Shown: positions 18,848 to 28,132, counted from the first letter of the stretch. The stretch is 64,000 bases of DNA from Hymenobacter jeongseonensis (GCF_015694725.1 NZ_JADQDQ010000004.1:248001-312000); one strand, 5' to 3'. Numbers and translations are program-made. Notes: generated from the letters alone by a model not told the origin.

Positions 18848-21800
18848 CTACTCCACGGCGCAGTTGGTTTCGTCGCCCATCACGCCCACAAGGTGCACGG
18901 TGCTGTTGCCGCCCGCGCCCGGCCGAACCCGAATTTGGGTGCCGATTCGGTCTTTGAGGTCCGCCACATGGGAAATGATGCCAATCATCTTGCCCGAGTG
19001 CTGCAGGCGCTCCAGCGCATCCAGCGCCGTATTCAGCGCCTCGGGGTCGAGTGTGCCGAAGCCTTCGTCGATGAACAGCGACTCGATACGGGCCTTGTGG
19101 CCGGCCAGTTCGCTCAGGCCCAGCGCCAGCGCCAGGCTCACCAGAAAGCTTTCGCCGCCCGATAGCGAGGCCATGGGCCGCACGGTGTCGGCCTGGTCGT
19201 GGTCAACGATTTGCAGCTCGAGGTTGCGGTGCGGCGTTTTGAGGATGGTGTAGCGCCCGGTGAGCTGGCGCAGGCGCAGGTTGGCCAGCCGGGCCAAGTG
19301 CGTGAGGGTAAGCCCCTGAGCAAACTGGCTGAACTTATCGCCCCGCGCCGAACCAATTTGCTCGCTCAGGTCCTGCCAGCGCTGCTCCTCCAGCTGGCGC
19401 TGCTGGAGCTCGCGCAGGCCATCGGCTTGCAGCTGCCGGGCGTCGTCGTCCTGTTTTAGCTGGTTGCCCACGGCGCCCAACTGCTGCTGCAGAATTTCTC
19501 CAGCTGCTGCAAGCACCCTCAACTGCGCGGTCAATTCCTCCGAGCTCAGAGGCGTGAGGCCCGATTCGGCGTGATAGTTCAGTTCTGCGGTCAGGTCGGT
19601 GAGACGGCGGGCGGCGGCAGCTTTGGCGGTGAGGTGGTCCTGGCGGCGCTGTTGCAGGCGCTCGGCCTCGGCCGGTGGTAGCAGCAGGGCCTGGGCCTCG
19701 GTGGCTGTCGCAATGCCGGCGTCGGCCAGAGCTGCAATCAACTCCGCTTGGCGGATAGAATGGGCCGTGGCGTGCTGTGCCTGCTGGGCTTGCAGCGAGG
19801 CATGAGCATTTTGCTTGATGGCCAGCTCCTGTTGCTGCCGGGCCAGCTGGTTTTGTGCCCGCGTCGATTCATCGGCCAGCTTTTGGGTGGCTAGCCGCAG
19901 TTGCTCGGCTTCGCCGCTGGGGTCGGGGCCGGGGTAGTAGGCGTGGCGGGCGGCCTGCTGCTGCTCGAGGGCCTGCTGTTCGGCTTCGAGTGCGGCTGCA
20001 GCAGCTGCGAGCTGAACTTTATTGCGTTCCAGTTCCTCGGCGCGGGCTTTGTGCTCGCTGGTCTTTTCCAATAAGGTTTTCCCTAACTCGGTCAAGGTGT
20101 TCACCTGAGCCTCGTAGTTATCGGCCCGTTCGCGCAACGTGGCCAGGAGGCCGTCGTAGGGCGGCTGTGCGGGTAGGGTAAGCCGGTGGGGCCGCAGGAA
20201 ATCCTGAACGGTTTGCTGGAAAATAGTGGCTTGCTCGTTCCACTCCGCCAATTCCTCTTCCAGCCTGGCCAGCTCTTGGTCCATGGTCGCTTGCCGTTCC
20301 AGCAGGCGCGGAAGCTCGCGCTGGGCCGCCGCGGCCGCTTCTCCCGCTTGCGAATAGTTCTCCCGCAATTCAGTCAGTTTCTCGTCGAGCACTGCCAACC
20401 GGCGGCGGTTGGCGGCGGCGGCAGCCTGCTGGGCAGTGGCTTCGGCCAACAACGTCCGAAGCAACGCTGGGTCGGCGGGGTGGCTGGGGGCGGGCACCAG
20501 CGTGGCAGCTAGTTCGGCCGCCTGTTGGTAGGCCGTTTCGGCGGCGGCTGTTGCATCCTGCCGCACCTGCAGGCGTTGGCGCTGCTCGGTTTGGTGGCGG
20601 GTGCAGGCGGCGGTGGCGCGGCGCAGCTCATCATCCAGCGTGGTTAGGACCTGCTCTTGGCGGGTTACGCGTTGTTCCTGCTCATCGGCTTCGGCGGCAA
20701 AATCGGCACCGAAGGCGTGCTCCAGCGCGCCGCATAGCGGGCAAGGCTGGCCGGGTTGCAGGTGCTGGCGGTGGGCGTTGAGGTCGGCCAGCGCTTGCTG
20801 GGCGCGTAGCTCGCGGCGGTAGCTTTCGAGCAGCTGCTGGCCATCGGCCCGGCGGGTTTCGAGGTGGGTTACGGCCGTTTCGGCTGCCGCCAGAGCCGGG
20901 GCTTCCTGGTCGATTTGAACGGTCAGGGCAGCGGCCCGAGCTTGCTGTTCCTGCACGGCTTCGGCCTTGGGCAGCAGCTGTTGCAAGCCTTGCTGGTAGG
21001 TGGTGAGGTCGTCGGCGTGCTGGGCCAGCGCGGCGGCCGTGGTGCCGTTTAGCAGGGCGTCGCGCTCGGTGCGGCACGGCTGGCCTTCGTCCTTAATGGC
21101 CTGCTGGCGAGCCAGCGCATCTGTTTCAAAGCCGCGCTGCCGAAGCAAGTCGGCCGCAACTTCGCTTTGGTTCTTGCGCAATTCAGTCCGGCGGGCCTCG
21201 CGGGTGGCTATTTCCTTTTGGGCGCCCTGCAAATCGATGATTTCGCGGTCTAACGCAAGAACTTGATTTTTTAAATCAATCTCGGCGCTGTGGTCAATGA
21301 GCCAACGCTTCAGAATGGCGTCCTGGCTTTGCAGCTTATCAATTTCCGCTGTCTGCTGGCGCAATGCTTTTTCCGCGTCTTCGCTGGCATGCTGGATTTG
21401 GGATTGGGCCTTGCGCTTCAGCCCCAATTGGTGTTGCGCCGCCGCAATCTCGGCGTCCTGCTGCTGGGCTTTGCTGAGCACCGGCCGCAGGCGGTTTTCT
21501 TCAACCAATGCCGTGGCATGCGCCGCGGTGGCAACGCCGTGGGCCGCCACTGCGGCGGCGGTAGCCTCGGCCAGCAGGGGCAGGGACTGCTCCAAGTCGC
21601 GCAGCCGGGTGGTGTCGCGGTCAAGCTCTTGCTGCGCGGCGGCCACCAACGCCAGCGGCTTGGCCAGGGCGGCGGCGCGGGTGTGGCCATCGAGCCGGGC
21701 AAAATCGGGCCGGAGCATTTCATCGGCCCGGGCCAGGGTTTCCAGTTCCCGGCCGGTGTCGCGCAGTTGCTTGTCTAGCTGGTCCAGAATGGTGCGCCAG

Positions 21801-22564
21801 GTCAGGCCGATGGTCAGCTCCTGTTGCTCCTCGTAGTGCTGCTCGGCGTGCTGGTGCAGCACGTCGAGCTGGGTTTCGAGCTCGCCTCTTTCTTCCTCCG
21901 AAAGCAAGCGCGTAGCATCCAGCTTGGCGCGCAGCAGCTTGGTTTTCAGTTCTTCTTCTTTGGCTTTTTCAAACGCTGCCACCGACAGCCGCGAATAAAT
22001 GCCCACGTTGGTCATCTTCTCCAGCAGAGCGCTGCGCTCTTTTTCCGGAGCGTGCAGGAAGCGCGCAAACTTGCCCTGGCTCAATAGCACGGACTGCTCA
22101 AACTGCCCAAAATCGAGTCCCGATAACTCGCCCACGCGTTTCGGCACGGCCTCTTTGCCACTGATTACAGCCACGTTCGAGGGGCTCATTACCAAGCTCA
22201 TGGCATCGGCGTTGAGGCTGCCTTTGTCTTCGCCGCGCACTTTGCGTTTTACTTCCCAGCGCGAGCGGTAGCGCACGCGGTCCACCACGCCGGTGTCGGG
22301 GTTGGTTTCGTGTACTTCGAATTCTACCTCCGAAAAGGCATCCTTGGCGTGGCGGCTCACCATTTCGCCCACTTGCCGGTCGTGGCGCGGCACCCGGCCG
22401 TAGAGGCCCACGGAAATGGCATCGAGCAGCGTGCTTTTGCCCGCGCCGGTGGGGCCAGTTATGGCAAACAGCCCCGTATCCGCCAGGGGCGTCTCATCGA
22501 AGCGAATCAGAAACGGGCCGGGGAGCGAGTTAAGGTTAGCGAAGCGGACGCTGATAATTTTCAT
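18848..22564 (-). CDS. sbcC: Exonuclease SbcC (Rad50-like ATPase)
   Basis: A 1238-residue SMC-like ATPase. Walker A GPTGAGKST is at residues 37-45, followed by the characteristic LLDAISVGLYGRVPRH. Long coiled coils (about 190-600 and 620-1050) flank the zinc hook CPLCG near 605. The ABC signature SLSGGESFLVSLALALGL is near 1130 and Walker B SLFIDEGFGTLD near 1160. With SbcD it forms the complex that opens DNA hairpins and resects ends. It has its own -7 box and is separated from sbcD by a gene on the other strand, unlike the usual sbcDC operon. Confidence 0.95.
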   Translation of the reverse strand: MKIISVRFANLNSLPGPFLIRFDETPLADTGLFAITGPTGAGKSTLLDAISVGLYGRVPRHDRQVGEMVSRHAKDAFSEVEFEVHETNPDTGVVDRVRYRSRWEVKRKVRGEDKGSLNADAMSLVMSPSNVAVISGKEAVPKRVGELSGLDFGQFEQSVLLSQGKFARFLHAPEKERSALLEKMTNVGIYSRLSVAAFEKAKEEELKTKLLRAKLDATRLLSEEERGELETQLDVLHQHAEQHYEEQQELTIGLTWRTILDQLDKQLRDTGRELETLARADEMLRPDFARLDGHTRAAALAKPLALVAAAQQELDRDTTRLRDLEQSLPLLAEATAAAVAAHGVATAAHATALVEENRLRPVLSKAQQQDAEIAAAQHQLGLKRKAQSQIQHASEDAEKALRQQTAEIDKLQSQDAILKRWLIDHSAEIDLKNQVLALDREIIDLQGAQKEIATREARRTELRKNQSEVAADLLRQRGFETDALARQQAIKDEGQPCRTERDALLNGTTAAALAQHADDLTTYQQGLQQLLPKAEAVQEQQARAAALTVQIDQEAPALAAAETAVTHLETRRADGQQLLESYRRELRAQQALADLNAHRQHLQPGQPCPLCGALEHAFGADFAAEADEQEQRVTRQEQVLTTLDDELRRATAACTRHQTEQRQRLQVRQDATAAAETAYQQAAELAATLVPAPSHPADPALLRTLLAEATAQQAAAAANRRRLAVLDEKLTELRENYSQAGEAAAAAQRELPRLLERQATMDQELARLEEELAEWNEQATIFQQTVQDFLRPHRLTLPAQPPYDGLLATLRERADNYEAQVNTLTELGKTLLEKTSEHKARAEELERNKVQLAAAAAALEAEQQALEQQQAARHAYYPGPDPSGEAEQLRLATQKLADESTRAQNQLARQQQELAIKQNAHASLQAQQAQHATAHSIRQAELIAALADAGIATATEAQALLLPPAEAERLQQRRQDHLTAKAAAARRLTDLTAELNYHAESGLTPLSSEELTAQLRVLAAAGEILQQQLGAVGNQLKQDDDARQLQADGLRELQQRQLEEQRWQDLSEQIGSARGDKFSQFAQGLTLTHLARLANLRLRQLTGRYTILKTPHRNLELQIVDHDQADTVRPMASLSGGESFLVSLALALGLSELAGHKARIESLFIDEGFGTLDPEALNTALDALERLQHSGKMIGIISHVADLKDRIGTQIRVRPGAGGNSTVHLVGVMGDETNCAVE

Positions 22565-22591
22565 GCGAAGACTTTTCCCATCAATACATCC

Positions 22592-22599
22592 CGAAGGTA
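22592..22599 (-). promoter_or_regulatory. -7 promoter box of sbcC
   Basis: TACCTTCG on the minus strand fits TAnnTTYG, 27 nt before the sbcC ATG. It supports transcription of sbcC independently of sbcD. Confidence 0.45.
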
Positions 22600-22775
22600 C
22601 GGCAGCCCCGGCACCAAGCCCACCTAAAAAAGCAATAACGCCGGGCAGCGTTTCCGCAGCGCTGCCAACGGGGGGCGTTTATACTAACCAGGCAGCGAGG
22701 TTACTCGTTGAAGAAGCGGGCCCTCTGGCCTTGGGGCCAGGCAGCGGTTTCTATTTACTTATAAGGCATTCGACT

Positions 22776-23705
22776 ATGAATTACGTTCGACGCGGGGCGG
22801 GAAAGCCCCTGTTGCTGCTGCACGGCATTGGGGGCAGCTGGCGGTCCTGGCAAACCGTGCTGGACGACCTTGCCAGAGCACGCGAGGTCATTGCTGTAGA
22901 CCTGCCCGGTTTCGGCAACACGCCCCCGCTCACCGGCCCCGTTACCATCAGCACGCTGGCCGATGCCGTGACGGATTTTCTGGAAGCGCACGGCCTATTG
23001 GGCATCGACGCGGTGGGCAGCTCAATGGGCGCCCGGCTGGTGCTGGAGCTGGCCCGGCGCGGCGGGGTGCTGGGCGCAGTGGTGTCGCTGGACCCCGGCG
23101 GGTTTTGGAAAGGCTGGGAAATCCCCGTTTTTTACCACAGCGTGGCCCTCTCAACCAAGCTGGTGCGGGCCTTGCAGCCCGCCATGCCCTTCCTCACCGG
23201 CAATGCCGGTACCCGCACCTTGCTGTTTGCCCAGTTTTCGGCCCACCCGTGGCAGGTGCCGGCTCCCGTTGCGCTCGACGAAATGCGCAGCTTCGCGCAC
23301 TCCCCGTCGTTTGATGAGCTGCTGGGGAACCTGGCCTACGGCGAGGAACAGCAAGGCGCGGCGAAGGGCTCCATCAGCAGCCCGCTCGTCATCGGCTGGG
23401 GACGCCAAGACCGGGTATGCTTCCCCGGCCAGGCAAAGCGCGCCCTCAAAAAATTCCCCGACGCCCGCCTCTATTGGTTCGAGCAATGCGGCCACTTTCC
23501 GCAGTGGGACCAGCCGGCCGAAACCATCCGGTTGATTCTGGCCGCAACCGCCGGCGAGGCGTTCCGCGACGTTGACATTGCCCGCCCAGTGGTTTCCACG
23601 GCCCCTGCAACGCGCGTTTCGCAAGGGGCCGTAGCGGCAGGAGTAGCAGCCCTGGTGCTGGGCGGAATCTGGTTGCTGGCACGAAAACCGTCCGGCGGCG
23701 CCTAG
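22776..23705 (+). CDS. Alpha/beta hydrolase with a C-terminal membrane anchor
   Basis: A 309-residue hydrolase. The oxyanion loop is LLLLHGIGGSWRSW (about residues 11-24), the nucleophile elbow VGSSMGARL gives Ser85, and Asp212 (GWGRQDRV) and His240 (CGHFPQWD) complete the triad. Residues about 282-302 form a hydrophobic helix followed by RKPSGGA, so the enzyme may be tail-anchored to the inner membrane. ATG 22776 follows ATAAGG and agrees with the family start; the frame is open upstream but runs antisense to sbcC. Its stop abuts the sbcD stop directly. Substrate unknown. Confidence 0.8.
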   Translation: MNYVRRGAGKPLLLLHGIGGSWRSWQTVLDDLARAREVIAVDLPGFGNTPPLTGPVTISTLADAVTDFLEAHGLLGIDAVGSSMGARLVLELARRGGVLGAVVSLDPGGFWKGWEIPVFYHSVALSTKLVRALQPAMPFLTGNAGTRTLLFAQFSAHPWQVPAPVALDEMRSFAHSPSFDELLGNLAYGEEQQGAAKGSISSPLVIGWGRQDRVCFPGQAKRALKKFPDARLYWFEQCGHFPQWDQPAETIRLILAATAGEAFRDVDIARPVVSTAPATRVSQGAVAAGVAALVLGGIWLLARKPSGGA

Positions 23706-24962
23706 TTACTCCTGGCCTGCCCAGGCTTGCGGGTCGGCTTCGGCCAGCAGCTGGCGCAGCTCGCCAAAGGTGGCAGTGAGGGTGGCGGCGCGCTCGGGCG
23801 GCAGGCCGGCCACGCGCCGGCCAAACACTTCTTCCACGGTTAATTCGTGCAGCAAGGCCAGCGGCAGGGCACCATCGGCCAGGTCGGGGACTTCGGTGGC
23901 GCGCTGGTGGCGCACGCCGCGGGGAGCCAGCACCTGGGCTTTTTGCAGCTGCAATACGGCCTGCACCCGGCGCTGGACTTCGGCGGGCGTTTCGTCGGAG
24001 CGCACCAGCACGTCGGCCCAGGCCACGAGTTGGAAGGCGGAATTGTCAAAAGCCAGAATATCCGCTTCGACTTCGTCCAACGTGCCGTGAAAGCGCTGCA
24101 GGCGGCGCGTTACCGGCACGGGCAGGGCCGTGATGGTGGGCGCGCCCGCCCCCTTGAATTCCAGCAGCAGCACCTGTTGCTTGTCATCGGCCTCGGTGAA
24201 CGAGAGCGGCACCGGCGAGCCGGAGTAGCGGATGTGCGCCCGCCCGCCCACTACCTGCGGGCGGTGCAGGTGCCCCAGGGCCACGTAGTCGAATGCGGCC
24301 GGGAAGTGCTCGGCGCCCACCAAGCCCAGGCCCCCAATGTGTACGTCGCGCTCGGCGCCTTCGCGGGCTTCGCCGCCAGCGGCGTAGAGGTGGCCGGTAG
24401 CCAGCACGGGCACGTCCTGCTCGCGTTGCTTTTGCACGGCTTCACACTCGGCCAGGGCGGTGTAGTGCCCGGCAATGCTCTGGCGGATGCGGATTTGCCG
24501 GTCGTCGAGTGTTTCGCCGGCCACGGCCAGCCGGATGTCGCGGTCGCGTAGAAATGGCACCGCGCACACCACCAGCCCCGGCAGGCCATTGGCGGCGTTC
24601 AGGTACAGCACCTGCTCGGCGGGGTCGGTGGGCACGCCGCCCACTACGTGGATGCGCAGTTGCCGCAGCAACTGCCGCGAGGCGTTGAGCATGGTGGGCG
24701 AGTCGTGGTTGCCGCCCACCACCACAATATCGCGGCAGCCGGTGGCCTGCATCTTCACCAAAAAGGTGTAATACAGCTCCTGCGCCGTGTAGGACGGCGT
24801 TTGGGTATCAAAAATGTCGCCGGCAATGACGAGCACCTCAATGCCTTGGGCTTTCACTGTGAGCAGCAGCCATTCGAGAAAGGCTTGTTGCTCGGTGGTG
24901 CGTTCCTGGCCCGTGAGGAAGTGCTGGCCGAGGTGCCAGTCGGCGGTATGAAGGACGCGCAT
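23706..24962 (-). CDS. sbcD: Exonuclease SbcD (Mre11-like nuclease)
   Basis: A 418-residue metallophosphoesterase. The metal motifs are TADWHLG (about residues 6-12), AGDIFDT (about 50), GGNHDSP (about 86) and the later GHLH (ALGHLHRPQ, about 220). The C-terminal capping domain follows. It is the nuclease partner of SbcC. ATG 24962 gives the family N-terminus MRVLHTADWH and is preceded by a -7 box; the frame is open upstream to 25040 but has no family match there. Its stop directly abuts the stop of the hydrolase. Confidence 0.94.
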   Translation of the reverse strand: MRVLHTADWHLGQHFLTGQERTTEQQAFLEWLLLTVKAQGIEVLVIAGDIFDTQTPSYTAQELYYTFLVKMQATGCRDIVVVGGNHDSPTMLNASRQLLRQLRIHVVGGVPTDPAEQVLYLNAANGLPGLVVCAVPFLRDRDIRLAVAGETLDDRQIRIRQSIAGHYTALAECEAVQKQREQDVPVLATGHLYAAGGEAREGAERDVHIGGLGLVGAEHFPAAFDYVALGHLHRPQVVGGRAHIRYSGSPVPLSFTEADDKQQVLLLEFKGAGAPTITALPVPVTRRLQRFHGTLDEVEADILAFDNSAFQLVAWADVLVRSDETPAEVQRRVQAVLQLQKAQVLAPRGVRHQRATEVPDLADGALPLALLHELTVEEVFGRRVAGLPPERAATLTATFGELRQLLAEADPQAWAGQE

Positions 24963-24978
24963 AGGGTAGAGATAATTA

Positions 24979-24986
24979 CGAAGATA
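24979..24986 (-). promoter_or_regulatory. -7 promoter box of sbcD
   Basis: TATCTTCG on the minus strand fits TAnnTTYG, 16 nt before the chosen ATG. Confidence 0.45.
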
Positions 24987-25036
24987 CCCAGGCGGGGGAG
25001 AAATGGGAAACCAAAAAAGAGTTAGCTTTTCTTTAA

Positions 25037-25525
25037 TCAAAAAGGTTGTCCTAAATCTTTCTTGAATAGTAAACAGAAGGCTTCTCCAGCTTTTCCATAG
25101 AGTTTTTCATAGCCTTCCAAAGCATTAATATAGTTATTGAGTTCGTTGTTTTTCAACGTTGTTGTCAATTGCAAGTCGGATATTTTAAATAGAAACTGCG
25201 TATTGTTTGGGATTGGTGTATGAAAGAATAATGCGTCACTTGAACTGTTGAAATCAAGCAAAATCGAATAAAGCTGAAAATCGGATTTTATATTTTTTGT
25301 CCTGTCAATAAGGATGTTAAAGTGCCTAAACAGCTTGTCTAAGTGAGGTTCTCTCCTCTTGAAACTGTTGTTGCCGTAGCCATACCAGTCAAAGTGCAGA
25401 TGCCAATCGTAACGCCACGTTTCGGAATTGTCAAGGTCAAGCCATTTAAATTTATCCAGGTCGTTTTCGATTGCAAGGTTTTTATAGTATCGTTTAAGTC
25501 CTCTGTGTTTTTTAAGGCCGTTCAT
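25037..25525 (-). CDS. Low-GC orphan protein, unknown function
   Basis: A 162-residue protein, rich in Asn, Lys, Phe and Tyr, encoded by clearly AT-rich DNA between high-GC neighbours. Aromatic clusters occur near residues 34-52 (ETWRYDWHLHFDWYGYGN). No signal peptide, membrane segment or known motif is seen. Its composition suggests recent transfer. Proteins of this size and composition are often immunity or phage-defence accessories, but nothing in the sequence shows that here. Confidence 0.55.
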   Translation of the reverse strand: MNGLKKHRGLKRYYKNLAIENDLDKFKWLDLDNSETWRYDWHLHFDWYGYGNNSFKRREPHLDKLFRHFNILIDRTKNIKSDFQLYSILLDFNSSSDALFFHTPIPNNTQFLFKISDLQLTTTLKNNELNNYINALEGYEKLYGKAGEAFCLLFKKDLGQPF

Positions 25526-25583
25526 GTTGCTGCGTTATCTTTTTAGATGGGTAAAGCATTTGCATTGCTGTTCATTTTGGTGT

Positions 25584-25635
25584 AAAAAAATAGCGGCAAG
25601 CATTCCAAAATTAGGATGCTTGCCGCTATTTTTTT
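25584..25635 (-). terminator. Intrinsic terminator of the MBL/rhodanese gene
   Basis: A 17-bp stem around AATAGCGGCAAGCAT with one bulged base and a 7-nt loop, flanked by A and T runs, so it works on both strands. It lies just after the stop at 25646. Confidence 0.9.
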
Positions 25636-25645
25636 GCTGTATGTT

Positions 25646-27025
25646 CTAATGCACCACCTGCTTCTGAAACTCCGTAATGGCCTCGCCTAAATCCAGCACC
25701 TCCGCACCGGGCAGCGCTTGCTGCACAATGCTGGCGCCCGCTGCCGAGCGGTAGCCACCGGCACAATGCACCAGGATGGGCTTGTCGGTCGGAATCTCGC
25801 GGGCCCGTTCGCGCAGCTCAGGCAGCGGAATAACCACGGCATTTTCGAACACGGGCACCTTGGCCTCGGCGTGGTTGCGAATGTCCACAATGGTGAAGGC
25901 TTCGGGGTGCTGCCGCACCGCTTCCACATCGACCGTAGGGGCGATGGCAGGCAGTTGCAGCGGTACCAGCATGGCACCTTGAATATTGCCTTCGTAGCCA
26001 ATTTTGGCGGTCTTGCGAATGACAATGTCCAGCGCAATCTGCGAATCGGCGAGCAGGTAATACTTTTCGGTGGGGCCAACGACCGAACCCAGCCAGGTTT
26101 CAAACTTGCCGCCGTCCTGTAGGTTGATGGCGCCCGGCAAGTGGCCGGCGCGGAATTTGGCAGCCGGTCGCGTGTCGATAACCAGCACGCTGGGCTCCAG
26201 GGCGGCGGTGCTGCTGGGATGCGGCACCGCCCGGATGCTATCCTCGAAGCTGGGGGCGCCCTGCTTGTTCAGTTTCACATCGTGGCCAAAGTATTTGGGC
26301 ACGAAGGGCTGGTCTTCGAGCAGCACTTTGATGAAATCCTCCTGCGACATGGGTTGCAGGGCATAGTTGGTTTTCAGCTCCTTGGCGATGGTGCTGTCGA
26401 GGTCGGTGCTGGTGGTTTTGCCACAGAGCGAGCCGGGGCCGTGGGCGGGGTACACCCGCGTAGCACCGGGCAGGGTCATGAGTTTGTTGCGGGTACTGCG
26501 GTAAAGCTGGGCGGCCAGTTCCTCGCGCTTGTGGCCGCCTACGGCTTCCTCCTCGCGCAGGTCGGGGCGGCCCACGTCGCCCACAAACAGCGTGTCGCCG
26601 GTGAACACGGCCCGGCTCTGGGCCAACTCGTCCATCAGCAGAATGCTGATGCTATCGGGCGAGTGGCCGGGGGTGTTGATGGCGTGCAGCTCGACATTGC
26701 CCAGGGTGATGCGGTCGCCGTCGTCGAACGTTTTGTGGGGGTACTTGGCGCCGACCAACTTGCTGCAGTAGATGTCGGCCTCGGTTTCTTCGGCAATTTC
26801 CAGGTGCGACGACACGAAATCGGCGTGCGGGTGGGTCTCAATCACGGCAATGATGTTGGCCTCGTGCTCGTCGGCAAAATCGTAGTAGGGCTGCGGGTCG
26901 CGGGCGGGGTCGATGATGACGACCTGCCGGCCGCAGCGCACGGCGTAGCTGGCGTGGGCCAGGCCCTTGTCGTAAAACTGCTGGATTTGCACGGCCGAGG
27001 CCGTGCTACTGGGGAGGGGAGGCAT
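25646..27025 (-). CDS. MBL-fold hydrolase fused to two rhodanese domains
   Basis: A 459-residue protein of the persulfide dioxygenase-like (ETHE1/BaeB-type) group. The metallo-beta-lactamase part (about residues 10-250) has the metal motif THPHADFVSSH (His65, His67, Asp69) and GHSPDSISILL. A first rhodanese domain (about 275-360) lacks the active Cys; the second (about 370-455) has HCAGGYRSA with Cys near 423. Members oxidise glutathione or protein persulfides or handle sulfane sulfur. The HxHxDF form, with Phe in place of His in the common HxHxDH motif, is seen in this subgroup. A -7 box lies 46 nt upstream. Confidence 0.85.
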   Translation of the reverse strand: MPPLPSSTASAVQIQQFYDKGLAHASYAVRCGRQVVIIDPARDPQPYYDFADEHEANIIAVIETHPHADFVSSHLEIAEETEADIYCSKLVGAKYPHKTFDDGDRITLGNVELHAINTPGHSPDSISILLMDELAQSRAVFTGDTLFVGDVGRPDLREEEAVGGHKREELAAQLYRSTRNKLMTLPGATRVYPAHGPGSLCGKTTSTDLDSTIAKELKTNYALQPMSQEDFIKVLLEDQPFVPKYFGHDVKLNKQGAPSFEDSIRAVPHPSSTAALEPSVLVIDTRPAAKFRAGHLPGAINLQDGGKFETWLGSVVGPTEKYYLLADSQIALDIVIRKTAKIGYEGNIQGAMLVPLQLPAIAPTVDVEAVRQHPEAFTIVDIRNHAEAKVPVFENAVVIPLPELRERAREIPTDKPILVHCAGGYRSAAGASIVQQALPGAEVLDLGEAITEFQKQVVH

Positions 27026-27071
27026 GGTTGGGAACAGATAAATGGCGAAAAACTGAGCCGGGTGGCCAAGC

Positions 27072-27079
27072 CAAATATA
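27072..27079 (-). promoter_or_regulatory. -7 promoter box of the MBL/rhodanese gene
   Basis: TATATTTG on the minus strand is an exact TAnnTTTG match, 46 nt before the ATG. Confidence 0.45.
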
Positions 27080-27127
27080 AGCAAGTAGCGGAACGAAGGG
27101 CTTTGTTCAGTTTGGCCAAAAACACAG

Positions 27128-27158
27128 AAAAGCCCCAGCCGTGTGAGCTGGGGCTTTT
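27128..27158 (-). terminator. Intrinsic terminator of the Spy-like gene
   Basis: A perfect 12-bp stem AAAAGCCCCAGC with a 7-nt loop, with T run on the minus side, 25 nt after the stop at 27183. Confidence 0.88.
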
Positions 27159-27182
27159 AGCAAGGCCGGGGCGGGCAAGGCT

Positions 27183-27608
27183 TTAGGCTTTGGCCTTCAT
27201 CTTCATTTTGCCACCATGCTGGCCTTTGCCGTGGCCGCGGTGCTCGTCCTGCCGCTGGCTGAACTTGGCGTATTGGTCGGCCGTGAGAATGCTTTTAAGT
27301 TGGGCCTGGTAGCGTTCGTGAGCGGCTTTGCGCTCAGGACAGCCGGCTTTTTTATCGGTGCCGTACTTGGCTTTGAAGGCCGCGCCTTGCTGCTGGCGGG
27401 CCAGCAGAAGCTGCTCGACACGGGCTTCCTGGTCGGCGGTGAGGCCGAGTTCCTTGGCCATTTTGCTGGCTTTGTGGTCGGCTTTCTGCGCGGGCGTTTT
27501 CTGGGTTTTGGTTTTAGCGTAAGTTGCCTTGGCTGGAGCGGTTTGGGCGAAACTAGTGCCAGCGGTGGTGAGGGCCAGCGCGGCGAGGAGAACGAGGGTC
27601 TTTTTCAT
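27183..27608 (-). CDS. Small Spy-like helical periplasmic protein
   Basis: A 141-residue protein with a signal peptide (MKKTLVLLAALALTTAGTSFA, cleavage before Q22). The mature part is helical, with the segment ELGLTADQEARVEQLLLARQ, reminiscent of the LTxxQ repeats of Spy/CpxP-type chaperones, and another LTADQYAKF near 110. The C-terminus is His-, Gly- and Lys-rich (HRGHGKGQHGG), which may bind metal. It may help protect periplasmic proteins or bind metal. ATG 27608 is chosen because of the signal peptide. Confidence 0.68.
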   Translation of the reverse strand: MKKTLVLLAALALTTAGTSFAQTAPAKATYAKTKTQKTPAQKADHKASKMAKELGLTADQEARVEQLLLARQQQGAAFKAKYGTDKKAGCPERKAAHERYQAQLKSILTADQYAKFSQRQDEHRGHGKGQHGGKMKMKAKA

Positions 27609-28132
27609 GGAGAAGGAGAAACTAAAGGAGTTGAATGAGCAGTGAGGCAGGCTTTTTTCTCTCACTTGCTGGGGTATTTGCAAGGCGTATGCCAGGAATA
27701 ATGCCAGGGCGGCGGAGGCGAGAATCCGTCGATAAACAGGCTCATTTCCTGTACCAATCGGACGTTTTAGCCTACCATTCGGTGCGGCTGGCCGGGCCGG
27801 ACGGGAAGGCTGCGAGCCGGCGCCTGGGCAAAGCAGGAGCCGGAAGTAGCAGCTCGATAAGCTAGCAGCACCAAGGCCATTTTCTTCGGATGAGACCAGG
27901 GGCAATGGGCCTGAGCTGCGAAGGCAGATGCCGCGCAGGTGGGCGGGTTTAGCTAGGGCTAGCCCGGGATTGTTGAGCTCCCGTTTGCCCGAAAACAGGG
28001 CGGGAGGGATTTTGCTGCCTATATTTCGGGCCCGCCGCTGCCGCTGCCACCGATTTTTGATGGTTGAGGCAACCGACGGTTCCTTTAACGGTCATTTTTA
28101 TTTCACACTTCTTCCTTCTTCAACTTTAACAA
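27609..28132. other. Long intergenic region between divergent genes
   Basis: About 520 bases without a convincing gene. The right end has an AT-rich stretch, with a -7-like TATATTTC at about 28021. A short open frame of 76 codons on the plus strand has no signal peptide or recognisable family and is probably chance. I see no strong hairpin or repeat. Confidence 0.5.

Noticed and set aside
25037..25525. Toxin-antitoxin or defence gene
   Set aside because: Tempting because of its composition, but no partner gene, nuclease motif or toxin fold is visible. Kept only as an orphan.
27635..27865. Short open frame of 76 codons in the long gap
   Set aside because: No signal, no motif and no promoter or ribosome-binding site. 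Probably chance.
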